Origin: Carboxylicivirga sp.
GTDB taxonomy: Bacteria > Bacteroidota > Bacteroidia > Bacteroidales > Marinilabiliaceae
Length of the DNA stretch: 48,411 nt
Direction of reading: 5' to 3'
Assembly (NCBI GenBank): GCA_025210475.1
Contig: JAOARW010000057.1
Coordinates: 1-48,411, forward strand
The notes beneath the pieces were generated by a model. It was not told the origin of the DNA and searched no databases. It was given only the letters and a program-made list of their open reading frames with translations. Positions within the stretch are counted from its first letter, which is position 1, and each line of letters starts with the position of its first letter. The translations under genes were made by a program, and so were the position numbers. Shown piece after piece: positions 43,032 through 48,411 of the stretch.

Positions 43032-43121
43032 TATATTTGTAAATCACTATTTATTAGCGGTCTGAGATCGAAATTTTATGTCGATCTCAGGTTAATACTT
43101 AAACAAAAGCTATTATTTTTG
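43032..43121 (+). promoter_or_regulatory. porW promoter region
   Basis: Two exact -7 elements face porW: TATATTTG at 43032-43039 and TATTTTTG at 43114-43121. A TTTG at 43002-43005 is 26 bases from the first, longer than the usual 19-21. Dyad B lies between the two, so it is in the leader of one transcript and upstream of the other. The 508-base gap 42686-43193 has no ORF. Confidence 0.4.
43062..43090. promoter_or_regulatory. 29-nt inverted repeat, dyad B, in the porW leader
   Basis: CTGAGATCGA (43062-43071) and TCGATCTCAG (43081-43090) pair perfectly with a 9-nt centre. No T-tract follows, so it is not a typical terminator. It is 103 bases upstream of porW. Confidence 0.55.
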
Positions 43122-43193
43122 AAATAAAGACGCCCATTTGATCGTTTGTTTCAAAAGAGTTGAAAATAACATTATACCTAAAGTCGCAACGAA

Positions 43194-46100
43194 TTGATGT
43201 TTCTCAGAAAACTTAGCACTATACTTATCCTCTGTTTGCTGTGGGGTTGCAGCACAAAGAAAAACACCTGGTTAAGCCGCAACTACCATAATCTCACTGC
43301 TTACTACAACGTTTATTACAACGGGAAGGAAGCCTTTAAAATGGGAGATAAAGCCATCATTGAAGGCTACCAGAATGATTACTCAAACATCTTACCCGTG
43401 TTTGAATCATCCAATGCCGATGCGGCGTCTGTGGCCAATGGTGATATGGATCGCGCCATTGAAAAAGCGCAGAAACTAATTAAGAAACACTCTATCACTG
43501 CCAAACCCAAGAAACGATCAAGGAACAATCAATACGCAGCCGAGTTTTACAGTAAAAAGGAATTTAATGCCTGGGTAGATGATGCTTATGTGCTGATGGG
43601 AAAAGCACGGGTGTACAAACACGAGCAGGCATTGGCCATTCGTACTTTACAACAGGTGGTGCGCGATTTTCCTAATGAAGAAACCATGTACGAAGCATTA
43701 ATCTGGCAGGCCAGAGCTTTCACCGACAAAGGCGACTACATTGGTGCCATGGCTGCTTTGGAAAGTTACGATCTGGGAGGCAATGCACCCATCGAATTAT
43801 ATCCCGATTACATGGCAGTATATGCCAACCTGTTGATGGTTCAGGAAAAGTACCTGGAGGCCATCCCCTACCTGAACAATGCGCTTGAGGATGAAAAGAA
43901 TAAGCACAAAAGACTCCGATACTCCTACATTCTTGGACAGCTATACCTGCTCGACAATCAACAGCAGAAGGCCGCCGAAGCTTTTGCTTACGTTGCCAAG
44001 GCCAGTACTGATTATGAAATGACTTTTAATGCAAAGGTCAACGAAGCCTCTATCATATATGCAGAAGCAGACATCGACGAGGTGAAGAAACAGCTGCACA
44101 AACTTCGCAAGGACAAAAAGAACAGCGATTACCTGGATCGAATTTACTACGCCTTTGGTCGGGTAGCTTTGCAGGAAAACAGCGAAGGAGAGGCACTAAC
44201 TTACTTTAAGCAATCAGTGAACGCGAGCATTGACAACGATAACCAAAAAGGATTATCTTACCGCGAGGCTGGTGAAATCTATTATTCGCACATGGATTAT
44301 GCCAATGCTTATTTTTATTACGACAGTGCATTAACGGTCATTAATGAAGATTACGAAAAAATTGAGGAACTGAAAGAACGCCATTACGGTTTAAGTGGCT
44401 TGGTTGATCACCTGCTAACCGTCACTCGCGAAGACAGTCTTCAGAACCTGGCCGATATGAGTCAACCGGTACTTTATGCATATCTGGATGATATTATCGC
44501 GGCCAAGGAAGAAGAACAAAAACGCCTTGAGAAATTAATGGAAGAAGAAAGCATGAGCGATGCCTTTTTCTATCAAAACACAAGTCGTCAGAACTTCGAT
44601 CAAAGCGGCAAATGGTATTTCTACAATCAAACATCCATGGGAATGGGAAAAATGGAGTTTGAAAAACGATGGGGCAAACGTAAGCTGGAAGATAACTGGC
44701 GTCGAAAAGATAAAAGTAAAGTAGAAAACGAAGAAGTGCCCGACGATCCGTTTGGCATGCCCGATAATCCGTTTGACCAGACTGATGGCAATGAGCAAAA
44801 AGGTCAGGAAGAAACACAGGAAGACAATAACACACCGGCTTCGGTCGTAATTCCAACACGAGAACAATTATTGGCAGATATACCGCTTAGCTCTGAAGCA
44901 CGTCAAATATCTGACCAAAAGATTGAATATGCCTTATTGGAGCAAGGCTTGGTATTTATGGATCGACTGGAGAATTACGACAAAGCTATCGAAGCTTTGG
45001 AGGATTTACTGAGCCGTTACCCGAAAGCCGAATCACGCGACGAAGCCCTTATCGCCTTATACAATGCCTACCGATTAAAAGGCGATAAGGCCGGAATGGA
45101 ACTGACGCATAGAAAGATCGAAAGCGAATATCCGGATCACCGTTTTGTGGCTTACCTTAACGATCCTGAATACCTTAATAAGGTACAGAAAGCCAAACAA
45201 GAGAAAGCCAGCGCTTACGAACAGACTTACGAGGATTTTCTTTTTGGCCGATTCAATGATGTAATCAGCAATAGTGACAAAGCCATTGCCAAGGCAGAGG
45301 AAAACGACCTGCTCACAAACAAATACCTTTTATTAAGAGGTCTTTCTTATGGTAAATCTGGCAATAGCGAGTCGTTCAAAAGTGATTTAAATAAAATCAT
45401 CAAAAACGATGCTGATAGTGAGGAAGCAACCTTGGCTCAGGCTTTGCTTAAGCATCTCGAAGACGGTAAAGCCCCTGTTCTGGGAACATTATTTACTTCG
45501 GCTCCCGGCAAAAAACAAAGCGAAACCAGTGTTGATACTGATAGCATTGCAACTGAACAGCAAGCCGGATATGTATTTGTTGAAAACGAACCATACGAGC
45601 TGATTGTGATGGGCATCAACGAAGCAGATATGAACCGTGCCATTTACAATGTGGCAGATTACAACTTCTCTCGCTATTTGCTTCATGATTTCGAGATATC
45701 CGAAAAACGTCTGTTAGATGGATCCGCTGCGCTTATCGTTGGTGGATTCAGCAACCGGGTTGAAGTAATGGACTACTTCTATGGATTAAGAGAAAATCCA
45801 CAATTCTTTAACCTGGAACGCCTAAATCAAAACATGGTGGCCCTTTCCGAAAGCAACAATAGTAAGTTCTATTTATCAGGATTAGTTAATGATTACATTC
45901 GATTCTTTGAGAAATACTTCCTGCAGCATGCCGACAGGAAGGATGTGGAAAAACTCAGTCCGGTAGCCGAAGAACAGGCAATAAAGGAAGAAGAGAAAGC
46001 TAAACCGGAAGAAACTATTACAGTAGAAGAACCTAAAGAAAAGCCTGCGGAAACGAAGGAAGAAGTGAAAGAAGAAAAACAAGTGCAGGAAACAAGTTCG

Positions 46101-46601
46101 GAAGCAAAAGCAGAGCAAACAGCTGCAATTACAGAAAAGCCTGAGAAAGTTATTACTCCTCCTGCTGAAGAAGTAAAAGCACCGGTTAAAAAAGAAGAAG
46201 AAGACGTAAAAGAGGAAACAGTCGTTCCTGAAGTAACTTCGATCTATAAAGTTAATGACACCGAAGCTCATTATGCTGTTGTTATCATTCGAAAAACACG
46301 CCTCGACTTTAATAAAGTACAAAGAACGTTTGCTGCGCATACACGAAATAATCTGGGAGCAGACCACAAGGTGCAACTAGTTGATTTCGGCACTTCTTAT
46401 CGCATGGTACAAATTGATGGATTTAAAAACAAGAAAGAAGCCAGCGATTACATTAAAAACCTTAGCAAATACCAATATCTGACTAGGGATTTTAGCCGAA
46501 AGGAACATTACATCTGGAGCATTTCAGACAGTAACTTAAAAACCCTGAAGGAAACAACGAAACTGGAAGAATACAGTAACTTCTACAAAGCAAATCAATA
46601 A
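43194..46601 (+). CDS. porW: Type IX secretion lipoprotein PorW/SprE
   Basis: A 1135-residue lipoprotein: lipobox LLWGCS with Cys19. Residues about 30-420 and 570-770 are tetratricopeptide-type helical repeats, opening with LSRNYHNLTAYYNVYYNGKEAF, typical of SprE/PorW. In known systems PorW is a periplasmic-side lipoprotein needed for type IX secretion and thought to link the PorLM motor with the outer-membrane parts. The C-terminal part has two diverged copies of a module of about 110 residues (about 799-905 and 1024-1130, each with a V..GF.N(K/R) core) joined by a Glu/Lys/Pro-rich linker (about 920-1012). It is followed by porX after 107 bases. Confidence 0.93.
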   Translation: MMFLRKLSTILILCLLWGCSTKKNTWLSRNYHNLTAYYNVYYNGKEAFKMGDKAIIEGYQNDYSNILPVFESSNADAASVANGDMDRAIEKAQKLIKKHSITAKPKKRSRNNQYAAEFYSKKEFNAWVDDAYVLMGKARVYKHEQALAIRTLQQVVRDFPNEETMYEALIWQARAFTDKGDYIGAMAALESYDLGGNAPIELYPDYMAVYANLLMVQEKYLEAIPYLNNALEDEKNKHKRLRYSYILGQLYLLDNQQQKAAEAFAYVAKASTDYEMTFNAKVNEASIIYAEADIDEVKKQLHKLRKDKKNSDYLDRIYYAFGRVALQENSEGEALTYFKQSVNASIDNDNQKGLSYREAGEIYYSHMDYANAYFYYDSALTVINEDYEKIEELKERHYGLSGLVDHLLTVTREDSLQNLADMSQPVLYAYLDDIIAAKEEEQKRLEKLMEEESMSDAFFYQNTSRQNFDQSGKWYFYNQTSMGMGKMEFEKRWGKRKLEDNWRRKDKSKVENEEVPDDPFGMPDNPFDQTDGNEQKGQEETQEDNNTPASVVIPTREQLLADIPLSSEARQISDQKIEYALLEQGLVFMDRLENYDKAIEALEDLLSRYPKAESRDEALIALYNAYRLKGDKAGMELTHRKIESEYPDHRFVAYLNDPEYLNKVQKAKQEKASAYEQTYEDFLFGRFNDVISNSDKAIAKAEENDLLTNKYLLLRGLSYGKSGNSESFKSDLNKIIKNDADSEEATLAQALLKHLEDGKAPVLGTLFTSAPGKKQSETSVDTDSIATEQQAGYVFVENEPYELIVMGINEADMNRAIYNVADYNFSRYLLHDFEISEKRLLDGSAALIVGGFSNRVEVMDYFYGLRENPQFFNLERLNQNMVALSESNNSKFYLSGLVNDYIRFFEKYFLQHADRKDVEKLSPVAEEQAIKEEEKAKPEETITVEEPKEKPAETKEEVKEEKQVQETSSEAKAEQTAAITEKPEKVITPPAEEVKAPVKKEEEDVKEETVVPEVTSIYKVNDTEAHYAVVIIRKTRLDFNKVQRTFAAHTRNNLGADHKVQLVDFGTSYRMVQIDGFKNKKEASDYIKNLSKYQYLTRDFSRKEHYIWSISDSNLKTLKETTKLEEYSNFYKANQ

Positions 46602-46613
46602 AACTTTTGATTG

Positions 46614-46621
46614 TATGTTTG
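46614..46621 (+). promoter_or_regulatory. Possible porX promoter -7 element
   Basis: TATGTTTG is an exact -7 match 87 bases before the porX start; no good -33 element is seen. porX may thus be expressed both from here and from porW. Confidence 0.3.
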
Positions 46622-46708
46622 GATCAAACCATTAATACAATCAAAATGAAGACTGTTGATAAACTCAAAATTATACAGAGGCATTGCACTCTTTTAATTA
46701 GTTGGAAT

Positions 46709-48268
46709 ATGACAGAAAGTAAAATAAAGATCCTATGGGTCGATGACGAAATAGAACACTTAAGAGCTCACATTCTTTTTTTAAAAGAGAAAGGCTACCA
46801 CGTTGATACGGCCACCAATGGCTATGATGCCCTTGAAATGGTTAAATCATCCTTTTTCGACCTGATCTTTCTGGACGAAAACATGCCGGGTATTACCGGA
46901 CTGGAAACACTGACTCAATTAAAAGAGCTACGAAACGAGGTACCAGTTATCATGATCACCAAAAGTGAAGAAGAGGACATCATGGATCAGGCCATTGGCA
47001 ATCAAATAGCCGATTATTTGATCAAACCGGTTAATCCACGCCAAATCCTTCTTTCGATTAAAAAGCATTTGGATAAAAAAGATCTGGTGACCAAAACAAC
47101 CACCTCGGGTTACCAGTCTCAGTTTGGTCAGATTGCGCTTAAAATTAATGATTCATTCTCTCACGAAGATTGGGTTGACGTATACAAGAAACTTATCTAT
47201 TGGGAGCTGGAACTCGAACAGGGCGATGGCACCATGGACGAGGTATTGAGCATGCAGAAAAATGAAGCCACTCAAACCTTTACAAAGTTTATTAAACGCA
47301 ATTATTTATCATGGTTAAAGGATACTGAAGACGCTCCGTTGATGTCCCACAACCTGGTCAAAGAAAAAGTACTTCCGCTTTTAAATGAAGGCCAGAAAGT
47401 ATTCTTTATTGTCATCGATAACTTCCGATACGATCAGTGGGAAATACTCAAAAAAGCCATCGCTTCCGATTATCTGGTTGAAGATGATAATCCTTATTAC
47501 AGCATCTTACCAACCGCCACACAATATGCCCGAAATGCCATTTTCTCAGGCTTGATGCCATCGCAAATCAAAGAGATGTTTCCGCAATATTGGGTCGATG
47601 ATGACAGCGAAGAAGGCAAAAATAAGTACGAAGGCGAATTACTTGGAACCTTGCTAGATCGTTTCCGCCTGAAACACAGCTATGCCTACCGTAAAATTTC
47701 GGATAGCGATGCCGGAAAAAGCTTACTGGATGAACTACACATACTTCAGCAAAATGATCTCAATGCCATTGTTTTCAACTTTGTTGATATGCTTTCGCAT
47801 GCTCGCACCGAGATGAAAATGATTAAAGAGCTGGCACGAGACGAAGCCGCCTATCGCTCATTAACACAATCGTGGTTCGAACACTCGTCTTTAAAAGAAT
47901 TATTGCAGCGACTTAAAAATGAAAATGTAAAGATCATATTAACAACCGATCATGGAACAACGCGGGTTCAGAATCCGGTTAAGGTGGTTGGCGATAGAAA
48001 TGTGAATACCAACCTTCGCTACAAACAGGGTAAAAACCTGTCGTACAAAACTAAGGAGGTTTTTGATGTACTTAAACCTTCCGAGGCTTTTTTACCTCGC
48101 TACAATGTTTCAACTTCATACATTTTTGCCTGCAACAACGATTTTTTTGCCTATCCGAATAATTACAACCACTACGTAGGTTATTACCGCGATACTTTTC
48201 AGCATGGTGGCATTTCGCTGGAAGAAATGATCATCCCCTGCGTCACACTGAAAGGTCGAAAAGCATAA
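46709..48268 (+). CDS. porX: PorX: response regulator with PglZ domain
   Basis: A 519-residue protein, the usual PorX length, from the ATG of MTESKIKILWVDDE; an in-frame start 102 bases upstream would add 34 residues foreign to the family. Receiver domain 1-120 with acidic DDE at 12-14, phospho-acceptor Asp56 in IFLDENMPG and Lys in YLIKPVN. The PglZ (alkaline phosphatase-like) domain, about 225-515, has VIDNFRYDQW, LPTATQYARNA with the catalytic-type Thr, NFVDMLSH, TTDHGT and FQHGGISLEEMI. PorX with kinase PorY controls type IX secretion; published work assigns its PglZ domain a metal-dependent phosphodiesterase activity. porY is not in this window. Confidence 0.95.
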   Translation: MTESKIKILWVDDEIEHLRAHILFLKEKGYHVDTATNGYDALEMVKSSFFDLIFLDENMPGITGLETLTQLKELRNEVPVIMITKSEEEDIMDQAIGNQIADYLIKPVNPRQILLSIKKHLDKKDLVTKTTTSGYQSQFGQIALKINDSFSHEDWVDVYKKLIYWELELEQGDGTMDEVLSMQKNEATQTFTKFIKRNYLSWLKDTEDAPLMSHNLVKEKVLPLLNEGQKVFFIVIDNFRYDQWEILKKAIASDYLVEDDNPYYSILPTATQYARNAIFSGLMPSQIKEMFPQYWVDDDSEEGKNKYEGELLGTLLDRFRLKHSYAYRKISDSDAGKSLLDELHILQQNDLNAIVFNFVDMLSHARTEMKMIKELARDEAAYRSLTQSWFEHSSLKELLQRLKNENVKIILTTDHGTTRVQNPVKVVGDRNVNTNLRYKQGKNLSYKTKEVFDVLKPSEAFLPRYNVSTSYIFACNNDFFAYPNNYNHYVGYYRDTFQHGGISLEEMIIPCVTLKGRKA

Positions 48269-48411
48269 GTTAAACCCGGATTATCGTTAGTTTGTAAAAA
48301 TCTTAAATACACAAGAACAATAGAGTTCATCATTGTTCATATTGGAAAAGCTCCATTCACTGCACTAACTTACCCGGATTATTAGGTATAATCTACAATA
48401 CATATTAAGCA
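48269..48411. other. Window end, no feature
   Basis: 143 bases after porX without a visible ORF, hairpin or promoter match. Confidence 0.5.

Noticed and set aside
44494..44867. Minus-strand frames inside porW and similar long antisense frames in sprA, leuS and the amidohydrolases
   Set aside because: They are shadows of strongly biased codon use in real genes, with no signals of their own.
46709..48268. PglZ domain as a sign of a BREX phage-defence system
   Set aside because: The domain is fused to a receiver domain at the standard PorX length, next to porW; no BREX genes are present.

Overview
The window is chromosomal DNA of a Bacteroidota bacterium, most likely an environmental member of the Bacteroidales/Marinilabiliales side of the phylum (the lower rank is inference). 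Three type IX secretion/gliding genes found only in this phylum are present (sprA, porW/sprE, porX). RprX/RprY-type two-component proteins, GSCFA and DUF6261-like proteins and Bacteroidota promoters (-33 TTTG, 19-21 bp, -7 TAnnTTTG) point the same way.

Region 1 (1-11423, minus strand) is accessory. A run of seven genes (11423 to 3165) encodes two predicted outer-membrane proteins, three exported amidohydrolases of different subfamilies, an exported choloylglycine-hydrolase-type Ntn amidase and a small membrane protein. A hairpin and a new promoter separate it from a three-gene cassette (DUF3299 protein, ABC ATPase, histidine-rich FtsX-like permease), probably for metal handling, perhaps zinc. 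The cassette abuts the truncated 3' end of a further amidohydrolase gene (133-297), so this locus has been rearranged.

Region 2 (11424-16500): a 1.2-kb gene-free stretch with about eight degenerate 42-43 bp tandem repeats and REP-like hairpins; then a DUF6261-like protein, an AraC-type regulator, an exported sulfatase with a plausible AraC-type operator in front of it, and a 127-bp element with imperfect terminal inverted repeats.

Region 3 (16497-38812) is housekeeping: tRNA-Arg(CCG) and two identical initiator tRNA genes, thiL, ruvA, sprA (2464 codons, TTG start), gcvH, a GSCFA protein, rprY/rprX, rnc, fabF, acpP, divergent purN, an M23 peptidase, a YitT-type membrane protein and leuS. The rnc coding start contains a near-perfect 36-nt hairpin that could be an RNase III autoregulatory site.

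Region 4 (38813-48411): three little-known envelope proteins (one transglutaminase-like), an orphan NtrC-type sigma-54 activator, and, divergent from it, porW and porX in tandem. The 508-bp gap between them holds two related 29-nt inverted repeats of identical architecture and a 36-bp dyad around a perfect 14-bp palindrome. This looks like a regulatory hub for type IX secretion and is, with the amidase operon, the most interesting part of the window.
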